Positions 36,740 through 50,215 of a DNA stretch of 64,000 nt are shown one piece after another. The first letter of the stretch is position 1. Each line of letters opens with the position of its first letter. The stretch is from contig NC_092582.1 of assembly GCF_037975245.1 (NCBI RefSeq), forward strand, positions 6,858,001 to 6,922,000. The letters are read 5' to 3'. Below the pieces are notes generated by a model. It worked only from the letters and a program-made list of their open reading frames with translations, did not search any database and was not told the origin of the DNA. A program made the translations under genes and the position numbers. The DNA comes from Apostichopus japonicus (taxonomy: Eukaryota > Echinodermata > Holothuroidea > Aspidochirotida > Stichopodidae).

Positions 36740-37045
36740 ACCCGATACACACAGCGAACACAGTAACTACTGTAAATGTTAAAGATTTGTACCAAAGTAA
36801 AAACTGGATCGTGCAAAAAATCGGTAGCATGTGCTATTAGGATTACAGTATTAACTGAGGATATGTGTAATTCCAACAAATCCAGTTGTTGGGATTTGTT
36901 GGGATTACACATAATCCTCAGTTCTTACTGTAAACCTAATAGCACATGCTACCGATTTATCATATTTATCAGCACAATCCAGTTTTTACCGTGATATAAA
37001 GTTTTAAGATTTACAGCAGTTACTGTAATCTCTGTATGAATCGGC
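36740..37045. mobile_element. Palindromic foldback MITE, copy 3
   Basis: About 306 bp. Left end CCCGATACACACAGCGAACA, right end CTCTGTATGAATCGGCTG. The inner arms repeat the family landmarks (ATCGGTAGCATGTGCTATTA and its complement). The centre is CCAACAAATCCAGTTGTTGG followed by GATTTGTTGGGATTACACA, so nearly the whole element can fold into one hairpin. Confidence 0.92.
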
Positions 37046-37655
37046 TGAATATGAAGTGATCACACGTACTGTTCAATATACGAGCATTTTTTGGTTTCGA
37101 ATGTTACAATAATGAGTTAACATATGTTAACATAATTTGACTATTAAATTATGTGCTAGTCTTTTAACATCCGTTGTGACGATATTCTATTGTTTTAATT
37201 CTGTCTGTATGATAGTGTCCATTACTAGAGAATATAATGAAAATGACAAACGCGATTGCTTGTCTTCTTTTTCACCTAAGAGACAGGGGGATTGGGGGGG
37301 GGGGGATTGATTACCTACAAAGTGTCCCATCAAGAGGTTTATTCTCTTCTTATCATCGTAAAATATGCATCGACTTAACACCATTCATGGCACTTTAATG
37401 AATAATCAATGATACGAGCTTGCAGTTTAGGTGTTGATAAGTTATCTATTCCCATTTAGGATATGAAAGGCTTTGAATCTTTGACAAGAATGAGTGACAT
37501 CGTTGCTTTGGGGACAAAGGCCTCTGGTTAGATAACTGCTAATCCTGGTTAGAGTTCGCAACACGTTCTGGAATACGGCACATAACATTTAAACCAACCT
37601 GAGTGCTTTGATCCCTTGTCGTGTAGTATGCATGCAATCATATGACAATATATTG

Positions 37656-38133
37656 AGTCGATTCACACAGAGGTTACAGTTTCTATACTGTAAATCTTAA
37701 AATCTTGTATACCACAGTTAATACTGGATTGTGCTGAAAAATATGATAAATCGGTAGCTTTGGTATTAGGTTTACAGTGAGAACTGAGGATATGTGTAAT
37801 CCCAACAAATCCAGTTGTTTGGGATTTGTTGGGATTACACATATCCTCAGTTCTTACTTAACTTTATAGCACAAATGTCATGCTACCGTTTCATAGCACG
37901 ATCCAATTTTTACTTTTGTACACAACTTCAATATTTACAGAATGTATGTTGTTCAGTTACAGAGTTGTTGACACTTCATAATAATGGACGTTAAATATGA
38001 ATCTAAGAGACTGACTACGGTCAGCTTGCGGCTTTAATAAGCCAATGATGGCTTCTTCGCGAGTTCCTGCTTGCAGGAGGATCTAAAATACATACATACA
38101 GTAGTACTGTGTTCTCTGTGTGTTTCTATAGTG
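37656..38133. mobile_element. Palindromic foldback MITE, copy 4, split by a SINE
   Basis: The left part runs 37656-37940 and the right part 38102-38133. The left end is AGTCGATTCACACAGAGGTT; the interrupted right arm reads ATATTTACAG up to 37940 and resumes TAGTACTGTGTTCTCTGTGTG. The centre matches copy 3 (AACAAATCCAGTTGTTTGGG). The insertion is a 5'-truncated SINE, so this MITE copy predates that SINE. Confidence 0.9.
37941..38101 (+). mobile_element. 5'-truncated SINE nested in a MITE
   Basis: It begins at ATGTTGTTCAGTTACAGAG, lacking the tRNA-like head, and runs through GGACGTTAAATATGAATCTA, GGTCAGCTTGCGGCTTTAAT and the CCTGCTTGCAGG hairpin to an (ATAC)n tail. ACAG occurs at both junctions (37937-37940 and 38098-38101) and may be a short target duplication. 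5' truncation fits target-primed reverse transcription by a partner LINE. Confidence 0.9.
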
Positions 38134-40880
38134 ATATATTACACACTTCAAGAAAGGGGTTATACATCAAATAAAACATACCATCACCACGACTAATCCA
38201 TGCACGTATTGATTGTATAGCTTGCTTACACATGTTGCTTAGAAAAACTTTGTTTACAGATAGTATGATGGTTACGTTAAAGGTGAATTTAGCATAGAAT
38301 AATTTTAAATTATATGATTGTGGGACAAACATTCCATTACTACGCAGGGAACACTCGTCACGTCCAAAATGGTTGGATTTCCACGATCGACACAACAAGT
38401 CGACATCAGAAATGCAGCAATTTATATAAACCATTTAAAAATTTAGAATGTCGCATTTATAAGGTATTACAGTTCAAATATTACAATGACATCCTAAATT
38501 CTAAATTTAGATTTATTTTAGCCATAGGGAAGGAAAAAAAGAACGGAAACCATAAAAGCCAACATAAGCCAGACATGTCACTAATTATATAAGTTTAGGA
38601 TTGAAACTGTGAAATCATACTCACATTTAAATCTTCTTAAATCGTCTTTAACTCTCTACTTATCAACGTTATAGTTTACCGGTAAAGATACGATTCCCCT
38701 ATTCAGTGCGTTTGTAAGCCGTTTCCGTCAAAGTTGTTTTATATTTCAAGAAACCCTGCGCGAACAAAAAAGGTTTGTTTGCGAAAAATATAGTTATAGC
38801 CCGATTAACCCCTTAGGACCAATTATGAAATGTTGAGATTTCAAGATGATGTTATTATATTTATAATTAGATCGCTGATATGTGCAGAGAATTCAGACAA
38901 AAGGAGAAGAAATACATGTTTTGAAGAAAACTTACAAAAGAGTCATAAAAACACACATAATGTATTATCAAGTGGAAAATTCCATGATATACTGTAATTG
39001 TTAAATTACAGTGCATTTAAACTTTGAATCATGAGGAGTAAGCCAGCTCGCCCCCCCCCCCTTCTGAGCCCCAAGGCTTATTATGTACTAAATATGCCTA
39101 TAGCGAGATATTTGGTAAAAATAGCCTACATGGCAAAAGTCGGGCTGAGGTTGAGTAAAACGAAAATGCTCCCTTTTTGTAATATGCAAACATTTCTATC
39201 ACCCCAGTCGTTTGTAAGAAGCGACCATTTGGGGAAAGTACTTAAAATCTGCGCAATGCGTAAAGCGGATAAAAAGCATTGATGGCAATCAAACTAAGAG
39301 CACTTGTTTTGCATATCATTTTGAACTCTTTTTGCCCTCTGGTTATTACTTAACGTCTAATTATGCTCTTCAGTTTGCTGGAATTCGAACTAGTCGAGGA
39401 GAAATTGGCTGACGTTTCTATTCTGATTGAGCTGAACCATTGATTTTCTAATGATAATATCATCATTTTATTTGCAATGAAGCACTCCTCATTTTTATTG
39501 AAATTCTTAACAAATATGCAGTAATTATTTCTGTACACGTTGGTTAAAAAAATGTGTGTGTTAATTTAGGGACAATCTTACATTATTTACTATATCTTAC
39601 TAATGATATAGTTATAGGAATTACTACAACTGCATGTCTTTTCTTTATACATCCCCGAGTAACACAAGTTCAAATTCTCAGATTCCTCATATAGCCTGAT
39701 ATTTGAAAGAATACAGACCATTTTTACTTACAGTTTACAAGAAAAACCATCTATAAGTAGGATAGATAAAGGTCCACAGAGAACGAAACAGATATATAAA
39801 CAAGATCATTATACAATAATGTCAGTAAGAAGTACTAAATGGAGCAGAGACAGAGAGAGAGACATAAAATGGTCGACCGAATTGCGCAAGAAGATTGACA
39901 GCTTGCCTTGTAACGTGCCTCTTCTCATTGAAACTCTTTCCTCTAATTTAATTTGAGAATGTTGATGCAATTTAGACATTTTTAGGGGCCAGGTTGTTGA
40001 TTATGAGGTCAAAAGGATCGCTAACGTCTCTATAATGAGTCTGCGTGTATAACAAGTTGATCGCAATGACGTGCGATGCGCTCAGAGTATTTTTCTCTTT
40101 TTAATTTTCTTGTGTTTTCTTTTACAATACGCGTTAAGGCTTCTGGCAAGTACATCTAACTATACACTCAGTTTGAGAGGTGATATTGGTAGCTATGAGG
40201 ATTATATTTTCACCATATTTGGTCCCTCAATAAATAATAAGTAATGTTTATTTATTTATATATTTGACTTAAACATATACACAATCTATATATTATGAAG
40301 AAGAAGATCCGTGATAAATAGTGATTAGATTGTAATTTAATTGATTAGAATCAGTTTTCAACCTTAAAAATCTTAAGAAAATTTAAATTCGTCCACTTGA
40401 ATACCATGACTTTGTTACAGTTACATGCGTTTCCTATCATTAATTTGATCATATTTAATCATATCTGCGATTCATTACAAATACTATATGTTTTCTTACA
40501 ACAGAGAAACTTTCTCAAAGAAGTGTGTTGACGCGAGTATAGACGCCATTTTCTTTACTCTTGCCATGTCTGTCACCCCCCCCCCCCCCAAACTAAAATC
40601 AGTAACTCCACTTCACAATGGTTAAGGATACTGAATGACGAATGATATACACCTATACTCAACATGTACTACGTCAAAAACGCAGCCTATAGTTAAAGCT
40701 GAATCTCAGAAATCCCTAGAAAGTAATCACTAATTTCAGAGGATTTGCAAACTGTAAGTGATAGCTACGGATATGATTACCATTGTCATGGCAAGACTCG
40801 AACTTATGAACCTCATCAAAATGATGCATTTGTAAAGTGAAATGACTCAGTTCCCGACATGTGTTTAACCGACAACATTA
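38134..40880. other. Unannotated sequence
   Basis: Includes poly(C) runs near 39050-39062 and 40577-40590. Open frames up to 102 codons (38126-38434, minus) lack splice signals or recognisable motifs. No supported gene. Confidence 0.4.
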
Positions 40881-41243
40881 AAGGGTGTGAAGACTCGCGC
40901 ATAAAGAAACGTCTCATGCCGGTAATCTGACCTAGTTTCGAATGAGGTGTGACAGAAGTGTTAGACACCACCATCGATTCCAGAAAATACACAATCAGCT
41001 TACTACCGTCGGTAATTAGACACTAGTGCACAGTCAGTACATTCAGCTATGGCCAATACCCACAACACAGTGTACATATAATAGCAGCGATGGACATCTC
41101 AGGTCTAGATAAAAGATAACAAGGTATCACGTTTCATAACTGTCTGCATTTTGTAGCGAAACGAACAAAACGTCACTTGCAAGCAACGAAAAGTTAACTT
41201 TTGCAGATGGCCGCACCCGGTTTGGGGCGAGTCTTCAATGCCT
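40881..41243 (-). mobile_element. TTAA-flanked MITE, copy 2, inverted
   Basis: Reverse-oriented homologue of the element at 22850-23208, with TTAA at 40877-40880 and 41244-41247. Ends are AGGGTGTGAAGACTCGCGC on the left and GAGTCTTCAATGCCT on the right. Landmarks such as CCGTCGGTAATTAGACACTA and AACAAGGTATCACGTTTC match the other copy as complements. A 64-codon minus-strand frame inside it is incidental. Confidence 0.85.
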
Positions 41244-41247
41244 TTAA

Positions 41248-44200
41248 GCATATAGCATAGTTTTGTTGATCGTGTAACTTTATATAAATCAGGATCCATT
41301 GTTATTTATTTTTCTATTTGAAAGAAAGTAATCGCCCATTCTTGACAGTGAAACTGTGATTAACAATTCTATATTAACTAACGATATGTTCTCATTCATG
41401 ATGTCACTGTTTAATGACAACGCACAATCGAGAATATCTATTTTAAGCTAGTTTACCAGACTTATGGAGGATGGGGGGGGGGGGGTGGGATCATCAAGGG
41501 GTTTAAGTGTATATTTTCGTACTTTTCTAGATTGGTATTTATTGATATTCTAAGGTTTAATGGGATAATCGGGTGACAGACAATAAACACTTGATATCTC
41601 TTAAAAACATATACACCTTTCAGATTTTAAAGACAATTTGCAATTTATTCATTGACCCTACTGAGATTACCCTGTTGCACCATATTGTTGGAATCCATTA
41701 GAAACTCATTTCCTGGTATAACGGTGGAAAAGGAATCACTTTGCATACATATGGCTCCGTTCTACCTCTTTCCATTTTCTCATAATATGAAGGACACTTA
41801 TATATCATGGTACTAAGTTTATGTTTGCCAGAAACATAACTGTACGGTTCAATAGTTTACGGTAATCTCCTAATAGAGTTAGGCATACTCAATAAATGAT
41901 ATGTAGAACAGATGGTTACAAACTTGCAGATGTGAATGACACTTCGTTTTCATTTCGATTAATAACAAAACGATTCTTAGACATTTTTGCATGCAACGCA
42001 CGGACGAAGGAGCGAATACTGCTTTAGATATATATATATATATATATAGATATAGTGTAATAATATGCATGTCTCCTTTCTTTTATATACAATTTGTCCT
42101 CGCAATGGTTGAAATATTAATACAGTAAGTCTACGAATACCTTCCAAAAACCTCAACTTACACATGATTTGATGCTCCACACAACGAAAGGAAAAAATAT
42201 CCCGGAATTGAGATATTTTGAAGAAAAAACCGGTAACCTTATACAATTTTCCTTTCAATAATACATTCAGGGACACGTGAAATTTGATTAGCGATTGGCG
42301 AGATGAAATTAGGCTCAGAAGGGCAATTCGCAGTGAGCTTTACAGGAAGGGTTTGAAAACAGTAATCAACTAGCATTTGATGAACTATCAAGTATTACTT
42401 TTTGAAAAAAATATGAAAAGCGTAATATTTCAATGTAATTATGAGGATTAAATATTGAAAGATACAGTAAATGTAATAATAATATTTTCATATAATGTCA
42501 TTATGAATAATACTCAATGAATATTTATAGATAATACAATGTCGTCAGTTTGATGTCATACGCACCGGTAACAAAGACATATAGGGGAACAGTTTATGAT
42601 GTATATCGTTCCTGTTTGTTCAACCCATTGTCAACATTTCGACGCATATTAAGCAGGAATCTTCTTCAACAAGTAGAGGATACAATATCTTCACACGTAT
42701 TTACATTTCGATTTGAACGATGTATTTAAAGGAGACACAATCATAACTATCAATTTTACCTTATATCATAGAAAAAAATGATACCAAACAGATAAATCAT
42801 GCTCAGTTTGGGACATACCCGATGAAAGTCGTGTCTATAGGCCCTCATTTTGTCAATTTGTAAATGTCACTAGAATCTCAAACCTACACGTTCTCTTTGA
42901 CTTGCTTTTCATAATTTCAATGTGGACTATTGGAAGGTTTGGATTTCTATTTAAACAATAACACAAACATTGATCGTATGCTTTCGTCAAATAACATTTC
43001 ACAATGAAGCCTATTACGCAACAAAAATGGAACGCATTGATTAACTAAGGAATTGTTATAAAGAAACTGTATAGCGAATGGAAATTGTATTCGCTTATTA
43101 TTGAAGATCGAAACGACAAGAAAAGAAAAATTCTCCAGTCTTAATACTCAATATGTTATTCTTATTTCGTTTTATTAATAGAATTAGATTAGCAGTTGTC
43201 ATGGTGTACGACTCCTAGCCTTTTTCTAGTATACAAATCCGTAATAATGCACGCTGACGTTTACTTGTATTGCATGAAGGGACGATTTGCAAACAACCCT
43301 CCTATTTTAGTTTATGATATAAATTATCTTTCTTCAGAGTTGCTTGAACTAGTTCTTTACGGTACTTGGTCTAGTTCGTGATATGACACTAATATTATGC
43401 CAGCCCCAAAATAATTTGAATTAGGATCGACTGTTCAAGGCGCATGCAGACGAGTTTACGAACAGAAAACAAATATTAAGCATGAACAGAATGACATGTG
43501 GGTTGTTTTCAAAAGAGACAAATTAAATTTGCTGATACCTTTGTTTATTTACCTTGAATGGAAACATTGTTTAACAGGAAAAGTTAAAGATTCAGACCTT
43601 TTCTGAAGTTCGAGATTCTGAAGACCAACAGTCTTAAGACAAACAGGTACTTTGCGATCTGCCAGTCTGACAGTCACGTGTTAAGCGTGGAAACATAGTT
43701 TGCATTTGAAACAAGTGACCATTGCGGTACAAACTGTCTGATTTCTAATCTTAATGATAACGATCTTGTCTCATTTCTGACCAACTGGGAGAATGCTGTA
43801 TTTAAGATCTGTACTATAGAAGGAATGCGAAACTTTTATTCTCACCGATTGTGAAAACAATAATGATCATTTAATCGAGAATTTTTACCATATAAATATA
43901 TAACTTAAATGGGAGTTATAGCTGAATTTAAATTGTACTATATACAGGAATACAAACACATGCCAAATAGTACATCCCTTTAATATCAACATGTTGATGG
44001 GTTTACATGATTAAGGTTTCTGATTCATTATTAAATTTTGTCAATCTCGCTTCTTTAGGTAACTCACGCGTTCTCTTTGTAAGTACCCTGAAAAGGCCAA
44101 GATTGCCCCACGGTTAAGTTCACAGTACTATGGCATTATATATTACATCAACGTTTTCACTCCGCTCTAGACTGTATATTGTGGACAAACACGTTCTCGT

Positions 44201-45640
44201 ATTGTTTACCCTGATGGTGGAACGTTTGGCAATGCACATTACCAGATAACAGAATATCGGAAGTTTAGTCAGGCATATATAGAAATCACATGCACAGATG
44301 GAAACAGGAGTTGTTGTTTGTTCAGGTTTTAGTTTTAGTCTATCGCATACATAAATTGTTGTTTTGCTATTCACAAAATTAACTTTGGTATATATGTTGC
44401 ACTATACTAAACACTGCTTTCAGCCCAGATTATATTTAAATAACACGTTTAGTTTTTACAGAAATCACCCTTTAAAAATATCCAAGACTCACCAACAAGA
44501 TTACTTAAGTTTAACGCATATCCCATTAAGTTCGTCCCTATAACATAAACTCAATGTATAGAACAACATAATACTTTATGGCCCTGAAGTATCACATTTA
44601 CAACGCGTATACGATATATTTTCAAGGACAAATTGAGTTGAATGTCATTCACAAGTGATATTTTATTTTATATATTACGTTATATTTGTTTGGATTGAGT
44701 TATTAGGCTTTCAAATTGCAAAGGATTAACATTAATAATTTCATCATCAATTTAGCCTGAAAGGAGCATTCCACACGATTAGCATATTTTAAAACTAAAT
44801 AATCGTAAAAATCATAGTAGCTATATATCTAAACTTAATTAGTATTCAAAACTTTCTTTCCTCTTGGACTATAACGTGCGAAGATTGAAATCCTGCCGCC
44901 TCGAGACATTCTTAAAGGGTTTTTATAAGACCCTGTTATAGAAGGTGCGTTAGAAAGGATGAATTTTGTCAGAAGTTTTGTATTGATATGTCATATTCCA
45001 GACAAAAAGACGAAAATAAGTGCTCATGTTTCTACATTTATGGTGGTTTGCAAGATAATTTGCTTTTAAGAAGCTAAAATATCTGGAATGCTACTTAAAG
45101 GCTTAATTGATGATGAAGTCGCAATAAAGGGTAGCATTTTTTTCAGTGGAGTATAGTGTTGCATCTGCACAAGGAACTGATTGGATGATCTGTGTGTTAA
45201 ACTTAATAGCGCAGCCGCTTGATACACCACAGAGTGTTAAAGGATCCGTGTTAAAGATAATAATAGTTGTAAAGAAACATAACTTATAGACTGACAGACA
45301 ACAGGGGTGTCTATGGCGGTGTATTTTCGTGCCAAAAGTCATCATTTAATCTAAAGAAAACCCAGCTCTGGGTGATATATATATTACGATGTGCGTCTAT
45401 ATCCTGTAGAGATTGAACTTTTCATTAGAGGACGGAAAACATGGAACTTCTGGGGGTACATATAACTTCACACTAAACGTGTTACTTTATTTTCTACGCC
45501 CCTCCCCCTCACCCTCCCCTTAGACTTAAATGAGAAAAGGATTATTCTTCAAGCGCTATCGCTGCCCCATGTTATCCTTGATTTAATAAGAAAAAAACCT
45601 CCTCTCCCATCCCTAGAAATGACGTAACCTTTATATGCAA
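41248..45640. other. Unannotated sequence
   Basis: Contains a poly(G) tract at about 41473-41486, a (TA)10 tract at 42029-42048 and a segment beginning TTAAAGGAGACACAA at 42726 that resembles one at 27896. Short pyrimidine-rich stretches occur at 45495-45525. No supported gene. Confidence 0.4.
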
Positions 45641-45730
45641 AGTATATATATATATGTATGTATAATTATATATCCATATATATATATATATATATATAAT
45701 ATATATAGGCTATATATGTATATATATAGG

Positions 45731-45792
<62 letters not shown>
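45641..45792. repeat. (TA)n block with GGC interruptions
   Basis: About 150 bp of TA-rich microsatellite, interrupted twice by TATAGGCTATA and once by GTATGTATAAT. The longest pure run is about 60 bp (45732-45791). IYIYIY-type frames on both strands are artefacts of the repeat. Confidence 0.95.
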
Positions 45793-45793
<1 letters not shown>

Positions 45794-48700
45794 CTAATCA
45801 GTCGACCACCCACCTTGATTATTTAGCCTCGTTCTTGAATGTTGTTCGAAATAGACGATACCCGCTAAATTCCCTCGGACACAATTAACCCCTGACCTTT
45901 AACCTGCTCCCGCAGTGTTGACGTACGAACTATTCTTCATCTAACCTTTAAAATACTTTAATTTGCGAGAACTGAGGTAACTATGGAGGCGAGTTTATTA
46001 TCTCATCTCTGTCGATCACTTTAAAAAACCTATTAAATACCAATCATGCTTCATCCTTTCAAGTGTCATTATGACATGTATTTAAAGTGGCATGACTGCT
46101 TGCAACTTGTGAAAGTGAGTTACGTTAATGATAATAACACGTGAAATATTCACTTCTTATAGTAGAATTTCTCGCTCACATGAAATCATTCTTTAAGAAA
46201 CAGAAGCCTCTATTTTGCGTTTATATTGCTAGTGATTAAACAGTGAGAGCAGTGAACCCCTCGTTCATTATCATCAGGGAGAGGAGGAATGAAGAAATGG
46301 AACATGTCAAAAGAGAATTAAGAGTAGTGCTTTCTCCATTTTCTGGCCTCCTAAATCAAGTTATGTTAATTCGTAGGGAACAAAAAACACGATAGTCAGG
46401 CTTATTCATGTAAATCAATTCTGTTTCGGTTCATGGATGGTCAGTGTCGATAACGTCGTATCCTCGAAGCCTCTTGAAGAATATATAGAACTAGTGAGAG
46501 TAACGAAAAAGCAAATTTAAATGTCATCTTTATTGTGACACGAAACGGAATGATAATGTTATCGGCGGTTCGTATATCCCGCGTCATCCATCCAAATGAA
46601 AGAAGCCAAGACAAATTATATTCCCTTTAGAAGGAACCATGGTGTTAAAACATCGTATTAAAGTCATGTCAAGGGTTTGTCACTTTGACAATGGGTGATT
46701 TAGCAATGCCTCAAGTATATGTGAATATTCTTGAAGAGAAGTTTGTCTTGCCAAGGAATGATTTTTTTCTGAGAGGATTGAGTATTCATCACAATGCTTA
46801 ATAATTCAGAAACAAATTGTCATCACTGCAAAAGTACGTAGACCCATTTACTATTCATATATGACTTCGTAGGTGAAATAATTACCAATTGAGCAGGAAA
46901 TAATTACTAATGTTCGCACAAACTTAGCACTTTTCTTATACTTGTTTTTGAACGCATCCAACTACTTTTTGAATTCACACTGTACATAAATAACATACAT
47001 GCCAAATGATAAGTAGTCAGGTAAGTATGAGAACTACATGGGACTTTCCGTCCTATACTTCGTAATGTATTACTGAATGAAAAGGGAAAACGTGACACCT
47101 TTGCACGTTTCTGCGTGCAATTCCAATATGAAAATTGTTGAATGATTTGTTTCGGTAAGAATTTATTAGGTGTGGTATAGAAATTCGGATGGAATGTGTT
47201 GACACCTTTCCAACGTTCAAAGAATATACCATCCTATCTACTATGCGTTTCTCTGATGATATAGTAGAAGGTAGACGTGTGGAATTGAAGGTACTCAAAG
47301 GTCAATAAAACTTAGTTGATCACTTCTTCATTATGTGATGAAATACTTTGTAATCGCTTATTTTGAACATCCGTTGAATCACTATACAAACCTCCAATAT
47401 ATGCTTGACTCTTAAATAATGTAGGAAGGGGCCAATCACATCTTTGAAACAGTCTTTTACGTCCGTTCATTCTGGTAAAATTCGATAAAAGCAATCTTTG
47501 CGAAAAGCGCAGCAATTTGCTCATAATATTCATTGTATGCAATATAATAACACGGATTTCAATGATGATAATTGCGTTGGAAGGCTCCTCTCAGTGTATC
47601 GTCCGTTCATAATACGAAATTTTACATTACTATAAGCATAACGCTTCTGATGAACACGCTATGTTATTTTTTTATTAGATGTAACGCTCAAAATGTTTAC
47701 CGATAATGTAAATCAATTCTTGTTAAAAAAGAGATATATAGACAACAAGCTTATTATATACCTGTATCTCGTGTTTAATTCATCTCCTGAAGTTACGTGA
47801 TTTATTAATAACTCTGGAAAATATATCATGCTGAACATAATATGTATGCTTCATTTCAAATACACTGGCTGGTAAACTTCGCCTCTAGTAGAGTGGATAT
47901 GTCTTGCAATTATGAAAGATCTGAATAAAGGGTAGATTCCCGTGTTTTTATTGCATTGAACTGTACTACTTTCAATCTTGAAAGGAAAGAAACTAGTGGT
48001 GTAAGTTTGCGACACAGAGACGTACACGTCAGAGCTCAGCTTGGCTCCGCATAATCTAAATAATATATGAATTAAGATATCAAATTTGTTTGTGACATTT
48101 AAAGTCAAGTTAGTTCTAACCGTACCCAATAGCACGAACTATTGATCAATAGTTCATGAACGTACGCGCGATGCCATGTAGCAATATTACTATCTATAAC
48201 ATTCATATTTTCTTAAAACGGTTTTCCCCCTTCGAATACGCATGAACATGGGCGATCTTCGGAGTCAAGAATAGTTTGAACCGGTCATGTCTTTATTGGT
48301 ATGTCATGGCTAAATTTAACATAAACTAAGCAATGATAATTTCTATACATGTCCAACAAAATAAAATTCTGCAAAGACAAGCATACTTATTTCAATATGC
48401 AATAGACACAAACCATTCTGTTTCACCGATGTGGTGTACAACATAAGCGCGTGCGCATACAGTTGCATGCGCGCATTTAGCAGGCATCGCGAGCGAGTGT
48501 TCAGAACAATACGGTCCCGGTCCGAGGTAAATTAATTGTGCCAGGGAAATATAGGACAAAGAGTAATATATTCTCATTTTTCTCTTGCATACGGAAAAAT
48601 GAAGACTTTACTAATTGACATAATTGTCCACGTCACTGGCATTCAGCGCGTGTGAGCGTAGACTATGCACGCCTACATTCATCAACAAGTAGTGTTTATC

Positions 48701-49279
48701 TTTAAAAGACTATATTGGTATGGTTGATTACATTGGAAGTACGATATCATTGCTTGTGATATATATGTGCATTATTTCTAGTACCATATATTATTCATAT
48801 ATATACCCTGTGTTTCGTAGATTCCTATAATGACTAACGCAGTGTATATAAGAGTATATATTACACCAGCCCTACCCTATGTAATAATGGAATCGCCATG
48901 TTTCGGAGACTCCATGTACTATCACTATGCATTTGTATTGCGGAAAGCACGGTGATCATATAGCAACGTTTGGACACGCCTATAAAGATACGTCCATTAA
49001 AGTTTACGAGAGCTATTTAGATAGGTACACATTAGCGTGGGTGTTATGAAGAGTTCAGATGAGTGTAGAGAAAATACGATTCTTACATTGAAATGATATG
49101 CTCATACGAATATAGTATTTATATATTTTGCAATAATCATCATCAAAAATGAAAATGACCCTCTTTTGAGATGTCCATGCCAATCATGCCGGACGAAACA
49201 TTGCTTTCTTAGATCGGTTTTGGCTTCAGTACCCCCTTTATTGTCCAAAAGAAAACCATGGCAATAATGACAATATTCA
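45793..49279. other. Unannotated sequence
   Basis: Three successive minus-strand frames (47542-46907) of 60-80 codons were considered and not called. An alternating purine-pyrimidine patch is at 48446-48476. No supported gene or repeat. Confidence 0.4.
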
Positions 49280-49570
49280 TTATGTTAAGTACATATTAAC
49301 TATATGTACAGTAAACGAAGACCCCATGGGCATTTCGATCAGTTTCTGCATGACGAGTAAAGAAGACCTTGCAAACCTTCCAAGTAAATTTTTACTCGAT
49401 ATTGTCATTTCTATGTTTCTGTTTGTGTAACGCTTAGGCACAATGCCCTTAGCAAAAGAATTCGAAGCAGAGAAAGCCTCATCGCTTATGTTTTTGCTTT
49501 GGTTATGAAAATAATTCATGCTATATAGTCTTCTGTCCCTCTCACTTAGCTTGCTGTAAACATCCGTCAA
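49280..49570 (-). CDS. Weak coding candidate, unknown protein
   Basis: A minus-strand open frame of about 96 codons ends with TAA at 49280. The sequence upstream offers a GATGTTTACAG|CAAG acceptor near 49558, so the exon would begin about KLSERDRRLYSMNYFHNQ. The peptide is polar, rich in Ser, Asn and Arg, and lacks the hydrophobic bias of chance frames here. No domain is recognised and no partner exon seen. Confidence 0.2.
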   Translation of the reverse strand: MTDVYSKLSERDRRLYSMNYFHNQSKNISDEAFSASNSFAKGIVPKRYTNRNIEMTISSKNLLGRFARSSLLVMQKLIEMPMGSSFTVHIVNMYLT

Positions 49571-49944
49571 TTTTCACAAAATTACCAATTCAAAAGACGC
49601 TTGCAGTGAATTATATTACTAAGCCTGATTTTCCTGATATGATTCGTAAACTTTTAAAAAATAGTAAATTTCGGGCCGATAAGGACAACACATCTGTATA
49701 TAGAGAGAGAGACGTGACTGAATATTAGACACGCGCAAGTGAAATTGACGTTGATTTATTTCTGACACGTGTGCTGGGAGAGTTACATATAGTTTGAAGG
49801 GAACAAACAGATTTTAATCAGCTGCACCTATATTACTGATTTATCGTGCAAGTCTTTTAAGACGATCCCACCATAATGGACTATAAATCCATAAAGAAGA
49901 GCAGGCATATAAACAAACATGCTATACTGATGGGCACATGTGAC

Positions 49945-50215
49945 GGGGAATCATTTCGTGACGAATTCCGATTCCAAACGTGTCATTACTACTCCCGATG
50001 ACGAAAAATTCTCCGAAATAATGATGCTGGGGGGGATCATGTCTTGACGAATTCCCATTCCAGACTGGTCATTACTATACGAGAGTATGCGGGATGTATG
50101 TCATTACGGGAGTATACTCCCGATGACGAAAAATGCGCCGAAATAATGATGCTGGGGGAATCATTTCTTGACAAATTCCCATAACAAACTTGTCATTACT
50201 ACTCCCGATGATGTT
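49945..50215 (+). repeat. ~87-bp minisatellite, three units
   Basis: Units start near 49945, 50032 and 50155. Each has GGGGAATCAT or GGGGGATCAT, then TTGACGAATTCC, GTCATTACTACTCCCGATGA and CGAAATAATGATGCTGG. The second unit carries an extra segment of about 36 bp around GGGAGTATACTCCC, a palindrome built from the unit's own TACTCCC motif. The third unit is cut short after CCCGATGA. Confidence 0.85.

Noticed and set aside
45631-45826. Open frames translating to IYIYIY on both strands (also at 7850-8065 and 61642-61968)
   Set aside because: Direct consequence of (TA)n microsatellites, not genes.
46907-47542. Three consecutive minus-strand frames that might be one broken gene
   Set aside because: No shared motif, no recognisable family, and stops separate them; chance cannot be excluded.
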